Positions 16,300-24,959 of a DNA stretch of 64,000 nucleotides are shown here, piece after piece. This stretch comes from Mycobacterium sp. MFM001 (GTDB taxonomy: Bacteria; Actinomycetota; Actinomycetes; Mycobacteriales; Mycobacteriaceae). Under the pieces are notes generated by a model that saw only the letters and a program-made list of their open reading frames with translations, made no database searches and had not been told where the DNA came from. The stretch's first letter is position 1. Each line of letters begins with the position of its first letter. Where the stretch lies: contig NZ_BFAB01000006.1 in assembly GCF_003402475.1 (NCBI RefSeq), forward strand, positions 124,001 through 188,000. Reading direction: 5' to 3'. A program made the position numbers and the translations under genes.

Positions 16300-18980
16300 T
16301 CCAGATTCCCGACCCTGCGACACCGACCAGGCTCGACTGCGACGTGCTGGTCATCGGCGGCGGCACCGCCGGCACCATGGCCGCGCTCACGGCCGCTGAA
16401 AACGGTGCGCAGGTACTGCTTTTGGAGAAGGCGCACGTGCGGCACTCCGGGGCGCTGGCGATGGGGATGGACGGTGTCAACAATGCCGTCATCCCCGGAA
16501 AGGCCGAACCGGAGGACTACGTCGCCGAAATCACCCGCGCCAACGACGGAATTGTCAACCAGCGCACCATTTATCAGACCGCCACCCGCGGGTTCGCGAT
16601 GGTGCAGCGGCTCGAGCGCTACGGCGTCAAGTTCGAAAAAGACGAACACGGCGAATACGCGGTGCGCCGCGTACACCGCTCCGGCTCCTACGTGTTGCCG
16701 ATGCCCGAGGGCAAGGACGTCAAGAAGGCGCTGTACCGGGTGCTGCGGCAACGCTCGATGCGCGAGAAGATCCGCATCGAGAACCGGCTGATGCCGGTCC
16801 GGGTCCTCGTGCAGAACGGCCGGGCCGTCGGTGCGGCCGCACTGCACACGCGCACAGGCGAATTCGTTGCCGTCGCCGCCAAAGCCGTGATCCTGGCGAC
16901 CGGAGCATGCGGCCGGCTGGGCCTGCCGGCGTCGGGGTACCTGTACGGCACCTACGAGAACCCGACCAACGCGGGCGACGGGTATTCGATGGCCTACCAC
17001 GCCGGCGCGGAGCTGTCCGGCATCGAGTGCTTCCAGGTCAACCCGCTGATCAAGGACTACAACGGACCGGCGTGTGCCTACGTGGCCAACCCGTTTGGCG
17101 GTTACCAGGTCAACGCGCTGGGGGAGCGGTTCGTCGACTCCGACTACTGGTCGGGGCAGATGATGGCCGAGGTGCGCAGCGAGATCGAATCCGCCCGCGG
17201 GCCGATCTATCTGAAGGTGTCGCATCTGCCGGACGAGACGCTGACGGCGCTGGAGAACATCCTGCACACCACCGAGCGGCCCACCCGCGGCACTTTCCAC
17301 GCCAATCGCGGGCACGACTACCGCACCCACGACGTCGAGATGCACATCTCCGAAATAGGCCTGTGCTCCGGGCATTCCGCGTCAGGGGTGTGGGTCGACG
17401 AGCATGCTCGCACCACGGTGTCGGGGCTGTACGCCGCCGGCGACTTGGCCTGTGTGCCGCACAACTACATGATCGGCGCATTCGTCTTCGGCGACCTGGC
17501 CGGCGCACACGCCGCTTCGACGCTCACGGAAGTGCCGGCACCGCAAGGGCTTCCGCAGGACCAGCTGCGCGAAGCCCACGAACTAATCTACCGGCCGCTG
17601 CGCCACCCGGACGGGCCGCCGCAACCCCAGGTGGAGTACAAGCTGCGACGGTTCGTCAACGACTATGTGGCGCCGCCCAAGACGGCCGCCAAACTCTCGA
17701 TAGCTGTGCGGACCTTCGAGCGGATGCGCGGCGAGATCGCCGAGATGGGTGCGCGCACGCCGCACGAGCTGATGCGCGCCGTCGAGGTGTCGTTCATCCG
17801 GGACTGCGCCGAGCTGGCCGCCCGCTCGTCGCTGACCCGCACCGAGTCGCGGTGGGGCCTTTACCACCAACGCTCCGACCTGCCTGCGCGCGACGATCAG
17901 CAATGGGGCTACCACCTCAACGTGCACAAGGGTGCCGACGGGTCGATGCAGTTCCTGAAACGTCCGGTGGCGCCGTATTTCATCTCGGTGTCCGGACTCG
18001 AGGTCGTGCCGCCCACCGACCAGACCGCGTACGCGGTGGAGCAGCCGCCATTGGTCGGCGGTCAGGCCCCTTCCACCACCCGGACGCGGATCAGTGCCGC
18101 AGCATCGAGCGAGCCGCCGTCGCCGCGGATCGCCGCCGCGCTGGCGCTCGAGGAACCGACCATCGCCAATCTGGCCGGGTTTCTTGCCGATTCGGATGCC
18201 GGCGTGCGGCGCACAGCGGTTTCAGCCCTGACCGAACACACACCGGACGGCTACGCCACAGCGCTGCTGGATGCGCTCGACGACACCGATCCGGGCGTGC
18301 GCCGGGTCGCCGCCGACGGCGTACGTGAACTCGTCGAAGTGCTCCCGCAACCCGAAGCCGCACGTGCGTATCTGATGTCAGCTGACGCTGTGGTCCGCGC
18401 CGTGGCCGTCTATCTGCTGGCCGCGCGCCGCGCCGGGGAGGCCGGGCACTACCGCCTGGCGCTCGACGACGCCGATCACCGGGTGCGGATCGAGGCGGTG
18501 CGCGCGCTGGTGTCCGTCGATGACGCGGACGGTGTCGCCGCGGCCGCCGGCGACGACAACCGGGAGGTCCGCATCGCGGCGGCCAACGGCCTGGCCACGC
18601 TCGGGGCGGGCGTGGCCACCGTCCGCGGCCTGATCGCCGACTCGGATCCGCTGGTGCGTGCGGCCGCGCTGGCCGCACTCGGCGAATTGGGTTGCGGCGC
18701 AGACGATGTGGCCGCCGTCGACCAGGCGCTGCGAGCGCCGGCCTGGCAGGTGCGCGAAGCCGCCGCGAAAGCTCTGTCGGGCGCCGCAGCGGAGGTCGCG
18801 GTTCCGCGGCTCACCCAAACCCTGGCCGACGAGCACCTCGACGTGCGCAAGGCGGCGGTACTGAGCCTGACCCGGTGGGCCGGCGAGCCCGGCGCGCGGG
18901 ATGCGCTGGGCATCGCGCTCAAAGACGACGACGCCGACGTGCGCGCCTATGCCCGTCGCGCGTTGGCCGCCTCCGTATGA
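16296..18980 (+). CDS. AprA-like FAD flavoprotein fused to HEAT repeats
   Basis: The 894-aa protein has two parts. Residues about 1-590 are a fumarate-reductase/AprA-type flavoprotein: FAD motif VLVIGGGTAGTMAALTAAE, then HSGALAMGMDGVNN, the SGYLYGTYENPTNAGDGYSM segment and the C-terminal GLYAAGDLACVPHNYMIGAF FAD motif. These phrases resemble the alpha subunit of adenylylsulfate reductase more than SdhA or FrdA. Residues about 610-894 are some nine PBS/HEAT-type repeats (pattern D-x-VRRxAxxAL), a likely docking scaffold. Its gene is coupled to the importer, and a matching ferredoxin lies in the same operon. The predicted role is redox conversion of the imported compound; the substrate is unknown. 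Confidence 0.88.
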   Translation: MIQIPDPATPTRLDCDVLVIGGGTAGTMAALTAAENGAQVLLLEKAHVRHSGALAMGMDGVNNAVIPGKAEPEDYVAEITRANDGIVNQRTIYQTATRGFAMVQRLERYGVKFEKDEHGEYAVRRVHRSGSYVLPMPEGKDVKKALYRVLRQRSMREKIRIENRLMPVRVLVQNGRAVGAAALHTRTGEFVAVAAKAVILATGACGRLGLPASGYLYGTYENPTNAGDGYSMAYHAGAELSGIECFQVNPLIKDYNGPACAYVANPFGGYQVNALGERFVDSDYWSGQMMAEVRSEIESARGPIYLKVSHLPDETLTALENILHTTERPTRGTFHANRGHDYRTHDVEMHISEIGLCSGHSASGVWVDEHARTTVSGLYAAGDLACVPHNYMIGAFVFGDLAGAHAASTLTEVPAPQGLPQDQLREAHELIYRPLRHPDGPPQPQVEYKLRRFVNDYVAPPKTAAKLSIAVRTFERMRGEIAEMGARTPHELMRAVEVSFIRDCAELAARSSLTRTESRWGLYHQRSDLPARDDQQWGYHLNVHKGADGSMQFLKRPVAPYFISVSGLEVVPPTDQTAYAVEQPPLVGGQAPSTTRTRISAAASSEPPSPRIAAALALEEPTIANLAGFLADSDAGVRRTAVSALTEHTPDGYATALLDALDDTDPGVRRVAADGVRELVEVLPQPEAARAYLMSADAVVRAVAVYLLAARRAGEAGHYRLALDDADHRVRIEAVRALVSVDDADGVAAAAGDDNREVRIAAANGLATLGAGVATVRGLIADSDPLVRAAALAALGELGCGADDVAAVDQALRAPAWQVREAAAKALSGAAAEVAVPRLTQTLADEHLDVRKAAVLSLTRWAGEPGARDALGIALKDDDADVRAYARRALAASV

Positions 18981-19036
18981 CATTTGCGTCAAATTAGTGC
19001 AATCAGGGGCCGCACAAATGGCTACGCTTAATCAAC

Positions 19037-19603
19037 GTGGTGACTTCGGCCGGAGCGTCCAATTCACGGCTGTCCGTAGATGACTGGGTCCAGGAAGGCT
19101 TCCGGGTGCTCGCCGAGGACGGCCTCAAGGGCCTGACCCTGGATCGGCTGTGCCGCCGGCTTGGCGTGACGAAGGGCAGCTTTTACTGGCACTTCAGCGA
19201 CATGAAGGCCTACCGCAAAGCGCTGGTCGACACCTGGGCCGCCGTCCGCGACGAGGACCGCTGGTACTTCGACGACCTGGCCGGCGACCCGCCCCGGCAG
19301 CGGCTGTCCCGGATGATGACAGCGCTGGTCGGCCCGCGGCACTGGATGCTGGAGCGTGCGATGCGCGAGTGGGCGCGCTCGGAGGAGACAGTCGCCAAGG
19401 CGGTACGCGCATCCGACGAGCGGGTGGTCGATGCCGTGCGGCAGGCGTTCCTCGACGACGGCTTCGACGCGGAGGAGGCCGACATGCGCGCCAACGCGAC
19501 GTTTGCGGCCGGCATCGGATTCTTGCACCTGTCCGGGTCGCGGCCCAGTCCGCGGGCAGCCGGCCGCCGCGAGGACTTCATCGAGGTCATGCTGCGGCAC
19601 TGA
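19037..19603 (+). CDS. TetR-family regulator
   Basis: The 188-aa protein has the TetR helix-turn-helix (about residues 15-60, LTLDRLCRRLGVTKGSFYWHFSDMKAYRKALV) and an all-helical ligand domain. TACGCT (19023-19028) ends 8 nt before GTG 19037, so the transcript is probably leaderless; GTG 19040 is an alternative start. The inverted repeat at 19612-19625, just after its stop and before the flavin monooxygenase, is the best candidate operator. Confidence 0.88.
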   Translation: MVTSAGASNSRLSVDDWVQEGFRVLAEDGLKGLTLDRLCRRLGVTKGSFYWHFSDMKAYRKALVDTWAAVRDEDRWYFDDLAGDPPRQRLSRMMTALVGPRHWMLERAMREWARSEETVAKAVRASDERVVDAVRQAFLDDGFDAEEADMRANATFAAGIGFLHLSGSRPSPRAAGRREDFIEVMLRH

Positions 19604-19611
19604 CGCTGTCC

Positions 19612-19633
19612 ATACCAAAAGGTATCGTACGGT
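19612..19633 (+). promoter_or_regulatory. TetR operator candidate and leaderless promoter of the monooxygenase
   Basis: ATACC-AAAA-GGTAT (19612-19625) is a perfect inverted repeat. TACGGT (19628-19633) ends 7 nt before ATG 19641. The repeat lies directly upstream of the -10 box, where a bound repressor would block the polymerase. The TetR gene next door is the likely ligand-responsive partner. Confidence 0.6.
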
Positions 19634-19640
19634 CCCGGCC

Positions 19641-20780
19641 ATGATCGCCGCAGACTTTGTCGACCGGTTGGCGGAACGCGCGGGCGAGGCGGAAAAGCTG
19701 CGACGGCTGCCGCAAGCCACCGTCGACGACTACCGCCAATCCGGGCTGGCGCGACTGCTGATGCCGGCGCGCTACGGCGGGCGACAGGCGGAGTTTCCCG
19801 AAATCTTCGGCGTGGTGCGGCAAATGGCGCACGGCTGTGCGTCCAGCGCCTGGACGCTGGGCTTCTACACCCTGCACAACTGGATGCTCGCGCTGCTGAG
19901 CGAGCAGGCCCAGGACGAGGTGTTCGCCGACGGGCCAGTGTTGTGCCCGGCGCCGCTGGCTCCGACCGGGCGAGGGGTGCCGGTCGACGGCGGCATCCGG
20001 CTTTCCGGGCGGTGGCCCTGGGCCACCGGCGTGATGGATGCCGACTGGGTGCTGGTCGGCGCCATCTGCGACCCCGACGGCAGCCCGTATCCCGCGCTGG
20101 TGCTGCTGCCGGCCTCCGACGTCCGCGTCGAGGATGTCTGGCATGTCGCCGGGATGTGCGCGACCGGCTCCAACGACGTCGTCGTCGACGACGTGTGGGT
20201 GCCTGGCCATCGGCTGGTCACGGTCGTCGACATCTACAGCGGCACAACGCCGGGCGCCGCACTGCACGACGCCCCGGTGTACCGCTGGCCGATGGTGCCC
20301 GCACTGGCGTTGACCGCGGCGATGCCGGCCCTGGGCTCGGCCGAACTGGTCGCCGACACCTACGCCCGTCGGCTCGGCGAGCGGGTGCTGGCGTATTCCG
20401 GTGTGGCGCAAAAGGATCAACCCGCCGCGCAAATCCGGCTGGGCGCGGCGCGGGTGCGGCTGCGCGCCCTGCACGCCTTGCTCGACGACACCGCGAACCG
20501 CATCCAGTCCGCTGTGCGCGCCGGTCAGCGGGTCAGCCGCGCGGCCCGCGCCGACGCCCGGGCCGCGGCCGCGCATATCGTGCACGAGTCCCGGTCGGTG
20601 ATCGCCGTCCTGCTGGAGGCGTCGGGGGCCAGCGCGCAATTTCTGGACAACCCGTTGCAGCGCGCCAAGCGCGATGTCGACGTGATCTCGGGGCATGTGG
20701 TGTTCGACTACGACGTCAGCCGCGAACTCGCCGGCGCGCTGGAGATCGGCGCGAAAGTCTCGCCGATCGCAATGATCTAG
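19641..20780 (+). CDS. acyl-CoA-dehydrogenase-fold flavin-dependent monooxygenase (HsaA/group D type)
   Basis: The 379-aa protein has the acyl-CoA dehydrogenase fold: a helical N-terminus (to about residue 110), a beta domain (about 115-210, GIRLSGRWPWATGVMDADWVLVG) and a C-terminal helical bundle (about 230-379). The WATG phrase and the absence of the catalytic Glu region of true dehydrogenases fit reduced-flavin hydroxylases such as HsaA. Such enzymes need a separate flavin reductase, which is not adjacent. The gene is likely repressed by the TetR protein. It could also be a divergent dehydrogenase. Confidence 0.75.
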   Translation: MIAADFVDRLAERAGEAEKLRRLPQATVDDYRQSGLARLLMPARYGGRQAEFPEIFGVVRQMAHGCASSAWTLGFYTLHNWMLALLSEQAQDEVFADGPVLCPAPLAPTGRGVPVDGGIRLSGRWPWATGVMDADWVLVGAICDPDGSPYPALVLLPASDVRVEDVWHVAGMCATGSNDVVVDDVWVPGHRLVTVVDIYSGTTPGAALHDAPVYRWPMVPALALTAAMPALGSAELVADTYARRLGERVLAYSGVAQKDQPAAQIRLGAARVRLRALHALLDDTANRIQSAVRAGQRVSRAARADARAAAAHIVHESRSVIAVLLEASGASAQFLDNPLQRAKRDVDVISGHVVFDYDVSRELAGALEIGAKVSPIAMI

Positions 20781-20792
20781 GTTTGGCGAGCC

Positions 20793-21998
20793 CTACAGTC
20801 CCAGCGCCTGGTAGGTGCGGCGGACGAATTTCGGTTGCACCGCTTGCAGTCTGGCCTGCGACGTGTTGCCGGCGACGGCTGCGGCGGCGTCGGCGGACAG
20901 GGTGGGCATGTTCTGCACCAGGTACAGCAGAATCAACTCCGCTGCGGGATCGGCCTGCCACCACGTGCCGTAAGCGCCTGGCCAACTGAAGGTACCGAGC
21001 CCGCCGGGCCCGAACAGCGGCGTCGACTTGGCCGGATCGGTGACCACCGACAGGTTCAGCCCGAACCCGCGGCCGATCCAGTACGGTGCGCCCAGGAAAG
21101 AATGCCGCTTCTGCTCATCGGTGAGGCGATCGGTGCGCATCGCAGCCACCGACTCTTCCGAGAGCACCCGCACGCCGTCGAGAGTGCCGCCACGCAACAG
21201 CATTTCGACGAATCGCAGGTAGTCGTCAGCGGTGGACCACAACCCTCCACCGGCATTGGGGAATGCCGGCGGAGTCAGATGCGGCGGCCCCATCACGTCG
21301 TGGCGAAGCCGGTTGTCCTCGTCGAGCCGGTACATCGTCGCGGCACGGCGGCGGCCGTCGGCCGAAACGCAGAACCCGGTGTCGACCATGCCCAGCGGCT
21401 GCAGGATTCGCTCGTCGAGCACCTGGTGGAACGGCTTGCCCTCAATGCGCGACACCAGCACCCCGAGCACGTCGATCGAATGGCTGTAGGTCAGCCGCTC
21501 ACCCGGCTGATGAACCAGCGGCAACTCGGCCAGCGCGGCCAGCCAGACGTCGGGACCCTGCCCGAACGGCAGCCGAACGTAGGCCCGGGAGATCGGGCCG
21601 CCGACCGAGAATCCGTATGCCAGCCCACTGGTGTGGGTGAGCAGGTCTGCGACCAGGATCGCCCGCTGCGCCGGATGCGTCTGGTCCAGCGGACCGTCCG
21701 AGTCGTCGAGCACGCGCATGTCGGCGAGCTCGGGCAGCCAGCGCGCGACCGGGTCGCGCAGCGCCAGCTTGCCCTCGTCGACCAGCGTCATCGCGGCGGC
21801 GACAGTGACCGGCTTGGTCATCGACGCGATGCGAAACAGCGTGTCGCGCTGCATCGGTAGCCCCGCGTCGATGTCGCGGAAACCGATCTCGTTGACCTGC
21901 AAGACTTCTCCGCGATGCCACACCACCGTGAGTGCGCCGGCCAGCAGACCGGCATCGCAGGCCGCGCGGATGGAGGTTTGGTTGCCGTCGAGATTCAC
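20793..21998 (-). CDS. beta-lactamase-fold serine hydrolase (class C / esterase type)
   Basis: The 401-aa protein has the SxxK motif SMTK (Ser59, Lys62), a Tyr motif in LTYSHS (YSH in place of YxN), and a C-terminal GPGGLGTFSWPGAYGT region replacing KTG. There is no signal peptide, so it is probably a cytosolic esterase or amidase related to the M. tuberculosis LipD/LipL/LipP group and not a true beta-lactamase. The start GTG 21998 follows TACCCT by 6 nt (leaderless pattern). It faces the monooxygenase gene tail to tail. Confidence 0.85.
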   Translation of the reverse strand: MNLDGNQTSIRAACDAGLLAGALTVVWHRGEVLQVNEIGFRDIDAGLPMQRDTLFRIASMTKPVTVAAAMTLVDEGKLALRDPVARWLPELADMRVLDDSDGPLDQTHPAQRAILVADLLTHTSGLAYGFSVGGPISRAYVRLPFGQGPDVWLAALAELPLVHQPGERLTYSHSIDVLGVLVSRIEGKPFHQVLDERILQPLGMVDTGFCVSADGRRRAATMYRLDEDNRLRHDVMGPPHLTPPAFPNAGGGLWSTADDYLRFVEMLLRGGTLDGVRVLSEESVAAMRTDRLTDEQKRHSFLGAPYWIGRGFGLNLSVVTDPAKSTPLFGPGGLGTFSWPGAYGTWWQADPAAELILLYLVQNMPTLSADAAAAVAGNTSQARLQAVQPKFVRRTYQALGL

Positions 21999-22035
21999 GC
22001 CGTCAGGGTATCGGCTGGGCGTGGCCTTCCATTTG

Positions 22036-23325
22036 CTAGGCGGCGTGCAGGGCGGTCAGCGCAATGCCGATCCGAGTCTCGACCTCGCTGACCGTGACCC
22101 ACAGCGGCCCGGGCAGCGGTGGCGCTGTCGAGTGATAGTGCGCACCGGTTGGTGTGATGAATTCCGCTGTGTGCCAGCCTGTTTCGTCCACAGTGGTGCT
22201 GACTCGCCAGCCGGGTGATTCCTTGACGTAGTTGCAGCGCTCGCAGGAACCGAGCCCGTTCGCTGCGCTGGTGGGCCCGTCGCGATGGTGCGGCCGGGCG
22301 TGGTCGCGGTGCCGGATCGGGGCATCGCAGTATGGGGTGCGACATCGCTGGTCGCGTAACCCGATAAACGTGGCCAGGCCCTTCGGGAAGCGGCGTGCCC
22401 GCGACTCCATCGCCACCAAGGCCCCGGAGCGGGGATGACGGTAGAGCCGGCGCAGCGTGGCCCGCGAGCGGGCGTCGGTGACTGCCTCGCTTATCAAACC
22501 GCGAGCAACAGCCGCCGGGATGGGGCCATAGCCGTCGACCACAGCCGGAGCGTTGTCGCCGCCGAGCAACGCCTCGTCGGAGATGACCAGGTTGACCACG
22601 ACAGGTTCGGCGATCTCAGCGGGTCGTCCGGTGACGCGTTCGACCAACGTGTCTGCCATCACCTGACCGCGGGCGCGGTCATCGAATGTGGTGTCCGCCG
22701 CCCGCTTGAGCGCCGCATACACCGAGACGCCCTGTGCGACCGGCAATAACGCCGTCACCCAGGTCATGGTGTCGGGAGCGGGGCGGATCGTCACTGTGCG
22801 CTCCGAGGCGGCCTTCGCGGCACGATCGACCACCGCCTGCGCGTTGAGCCGGTAGGCGATGTTCTTTGCCGCAGCGGCGATCCGGGCATCACCCAGCCCG
22901 TCCAATGCGGACATGTCGGCGCACAGCTCGGCATCGAGTGTGCGGCGGTCCTCGACGTCCAAACAGGCCGACTCGCGCACGATCAGGGTGGCGCGCCACT
23001 CGGACAACTGCCCGACCTCCAGCGCCGCGAGCGTGTGCGGCATCTCGTACACCAGTGCCTTCGCGAAGCCTAGGTGCCGCCCACCCCGAGCCGGCGAATC
23101 CCGTCGCGCAAGCGCGATCTCGCTGGCCACCCCGCGCCCGCGCTGAGCCAACGGCACGCCCGCATCCGCCTCACTGGAGCGCCGTATTGCATCCAGAGCC
23201 GCCGCGGCGCGCGCCTGGCCTGCGGCAGCGGCCGATTTCACCCGCTCCAGCTCGGCGATCCGCGCGATCAGCGTCGCCTCGTCGGCGTGCGGGTCCACCG
23301 CCGCAAACCCGCTTGATTCGAACAT
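22036..23325 (-). CDS. DUF222 / HNH nuclease-like protein (Rv1378c-like, 13E12 family)
   Basis: The protein is 429 aa when started at ATG 23325. It has the DUF222 region (about residues 20-310) and a C-terminal HNH part: [26 protein letters not shown], followed by [18 protein letters not shown] with the second Cys pair. This layout is that of the M. tuberculosis REP13E12/Rv1378c family. I prefer ATG 23325 over 23355 because TATAGT (23338-23333) ends 7 nt upstream and a perfect LexA box overlaps this ATG, giving a leaderless, SOS-controlled gene. The cellular role of the family is not known. Rv1378c lies beside pyrR in M. tuberculosis as well. Confidence 0.85.
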   Translation of the reverse strand: MFESSGFAAVDPHADEATLIARIAELERVKSAAAAGQARAAAALDAIRRSSEADAGVPLAQRGRGVASEIALARRDSPARGGRHLGFAKALVYEMPHTLAALEVGQLSEWRATLIVRESACLDVEDRRTLDAELCADMSALDGLGDARIAAAAKNIAYRLNAQAVVDRAAKAASERTVTIRPAPDTMTWVTALLPVAQGVSVYAALKRAADTTFDDRARGQVMADTLVERVTGRPAEIAEPVVVNLVISDEALLGGDNAPAVVDGYGPIPAAVARGLISEAVTDARSRATLRRLYRHPRSGALVAMESRARRFPKGLATFIGLRDQRCRTPYCDAPIRHRDHARPHHRDGPTSAANGLGSCERCNYVKESPGWRVSTTVDETGWHTAEFITPTGAHYHSTAPPLPGPLWVTVSEVETRIGIALTALHAA

Positions 23326-23338
23326 AGGTTCGACTATA
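23318..23338 (-). promoter_or_regulatory. LexA (SOS) box over a leaderless promoter
   Basis: TCGAAC-N4-GTTCGA (23318-23333) is a perfect match to the mycobacterial LexA consensus. A TATAGT -10 box (minus strand, 23338-23333) touches it, and the start ATG 23325 lies inside its spacer. LexA would sit on the transcription start itself. Control of 13E12-family genes by LexA is known in M. tuberculosis. Confidence 0.88.
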
Positions 23339-23410
23339 CACGCCACGGGCGACACGCGCCGTCACGCGACAGCCGAAGTGCTACGCTGCCCGGCAGTCGA
23401 CATCCTTTAA

Positions 23411-23440
23411 CGATCCGTCCGGTGAGGCGGAGAAGGAGGT
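23411..23440 (+). promoter_or_regulatory. PyrR-binding mRNA loop overlapping the pyrR ribosome-binding site
   Basis: TCCG (23414-23417) and CGGA (23428-23431) can pair around the loop TCCGGTGAGG (23418-23427), which fits the known PyrR recognition core UCCNGNGAGG. The ribosome-binding site AAGGAGGT (23433-23440) starts 1 nt after the stem. PyrR bound with UMP would hide it, the translational repression mechanism described for mycobacterial pyr operons. A possible -10, TACGCT, lies at 23382-23387. Confidence 0.8.
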
Positions 23441-23451
23441 CAAGGTCTCGC

Positions 23452-24015
23452 ATGGGTGCAGCGGGTGACACCGGCACCGGCCGCGAATTGATGTCGGCGG
23501 CCGACGTGGGCCGAACCATTTCTCGGATCGCGCACCAGATCATCGAAAAAACCGCGCTCGACGGGCCCGACGCGCCCCGGGTGGTGTTGCTGGGCATCCC
23601 TACCCGCGGCGTGATCCTGGCCGAGCGGCTGGCCGCCCACATCGCCGAATTCAGCGGGGTCCAGGTGGCCCACGGCGCGCTGGACATCACGCTCTACCGC
23701 GACGACCTGATGCAAAAACCGCCCCGCCCGCTGGAGGCCACCTCGATCCCGGCCGGCGGAATCGACGACGCTCTGGTGATCCTGGTCGACGACGTGCTGT
23801 TCTCCGGGCGCTCGGTGCGCTCGGCGCTGGACGCGCTGCGCGACATCGGCCGGCCCCGGGCCGTGCAGCTGGCGGTCCTCGTCGACCGCGGCCACCGCGA
23901 ACTGCCGCTGCGCGCCGACTACGTCGGCAAGAACGTCCCGACCTCCCGCAGCGAGAGCGTGCACGTGCTGCTGCGCGAACACGACGACCGCGATCAGGTG
24001 GTGATCTCGCGATGA
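23452..24015 (+). CDS. pyrR: bifunctional pyr operon regulator / uracil phosphoribosyltransferase PyrR
   Basis: The 187-aa protein has the type I phosphoribosyltransferase fold with the PRPP loop [21 protein letters not shown] (about residues 107-127). It binds pyr mRNA in response to UMP and can make UMP from uracil. ATG 23452 is chosen because it gives the conserved mycobacterial start MGAAGD and is served by AAGGAGGT; the upstream GTG at 23422 lies inside the regulatory loop. The stop overlaps pyrB by 4 bp. Confidence 0.96.
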   Translation: MGAAGDTGTGRELMSAADVGRTISRIAHQIIEKTALDGPDAPRVVLLGIPTRGVILAERLAAHIAEFSGVQVAHGALDITLYRDDLMQKPPRPLEATSIPAGGIDDALVILVDDVLFSGRSVRSALDALRDIGRPRAVQLAVLVDRGHRELPLRADYVGKNVPTSRSESVHVLLREHDDRDQVVISR

Positions 24016-24959
24016 GCACCCGACACCTGCTGGCCGCCGGCGACCTGTCCCGCGACGACGCCACCGCAATCCTCGACGACGCCGACCGATTCGCGCAGGC
24101 GCTGGTCGGCCGCGAGGTGCGCAAGCTGCCCACGCTGCGCGGGCGGACGATCATCACGATGTTCTACGAGAACTCGACCCGCACCCGGGTGTCGTTCGAG
24201 GTGGCCGGCAAATGGATGAGCGCCGACGTGATCAACGTCAGCTCGTCGGGATCCTCGGTGGCCAAAGGGGAATCGCTGCGCGACACCGCGTTGACGTTGC
24301 GGGCCGCCGGCGCCGACGCGCTGATCATCCGGCATCCCTCGTCGGGTGCGGCGCACCTACTGGCCGACTGGACCGCCACGGAATCCGGTGGCCCGTCGGT
24401 GATCAACGCCGGCGACGGCACCCACGAACACCCGACTCAGGCGCTGCTGGACGCACTGACCATTCGCCAACGCCTCGGCGGCATCGAGGGCCGGCGAGTG
24501 GTGATCGTCGGCGACATCCTGCACAGCCGGGTCGCCCGCTCCAATGTCATGCTGCTGCACACCCTGGGCGCCGAAGTGGTGTTGGTGGCGCCGCCGACGC
24601 TGCTGCCGGTCGGCGTGGCCGACTGGCCGGTCACCGTCTCCTACGACCTGGACGCCGAATTACCCGCCGCCGACGCGGTATTGATGCTGCGGGTACAAGC
24701 GGAGCGGATGAACGGCGGCTTCTTCCCGTCGGCGCGGGAGTACTCGGTGCTCTACGGCCTCTCCGACCGGCGCCAGGCGATGCTGCCCGGCCACGCCGTG
24801 GTGCTGCACCCGGGTCCGATGCTTCGCGGCATGGAGATCGCGTTCTCGGTGGCCGACTCGTCGCAATCGGCTGTGCTGCAACAGGTTTCCAACGGAGTGC
24901 ACGTGCGGATGGCCGTGCTGTTCCACCTCCTGGTGGGGGCGGAGGAGGTTGCGGCGTGA
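24012..24959 (+). CDS. pyrB: aspartate carbamoyltransferase catalytic chain
   Basis: The 315-aa protein has the carbamoyl-phosphate motif STRTRVSFE (about residues 51-59) and the aspartate-side [10 protein letters not shown] (about 137-146). It condenses carbamoyl phosphate and aspartate, the second step of UMP synthesis. No pyrI is present, as in other mycobacteria. It is coupled to pyrR and pyrC by 4-bp overlaps. Confidence 0.97.
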   Translation: MSTRHLLAAGDLSRDDATAILDDADRFAQALVGREVRKLPTLRGRTIITMFYENSTRTRVSFEVAGKWMSADVINVSSSGSSVAKGESLRDTALTLRAAGADALIIRHPSSGAAHLLADWTATESGGPSVINAGDGTHEHPTQALLDALTIRQRLGGIEGRRVVIVGDILHSRVARSNVMLLHTLGAEVVLVAPPTLLPVGVADWPVTVSYDLDAELPAADAVLMLRVQAERMNGGFFPSAREYSVLYGLSDRRQAMLPGHAVVLHPGPMLRGMEIAFSVADSSQSAVLQQVSNGVHVRMAVLFHLLVGAEEVAA

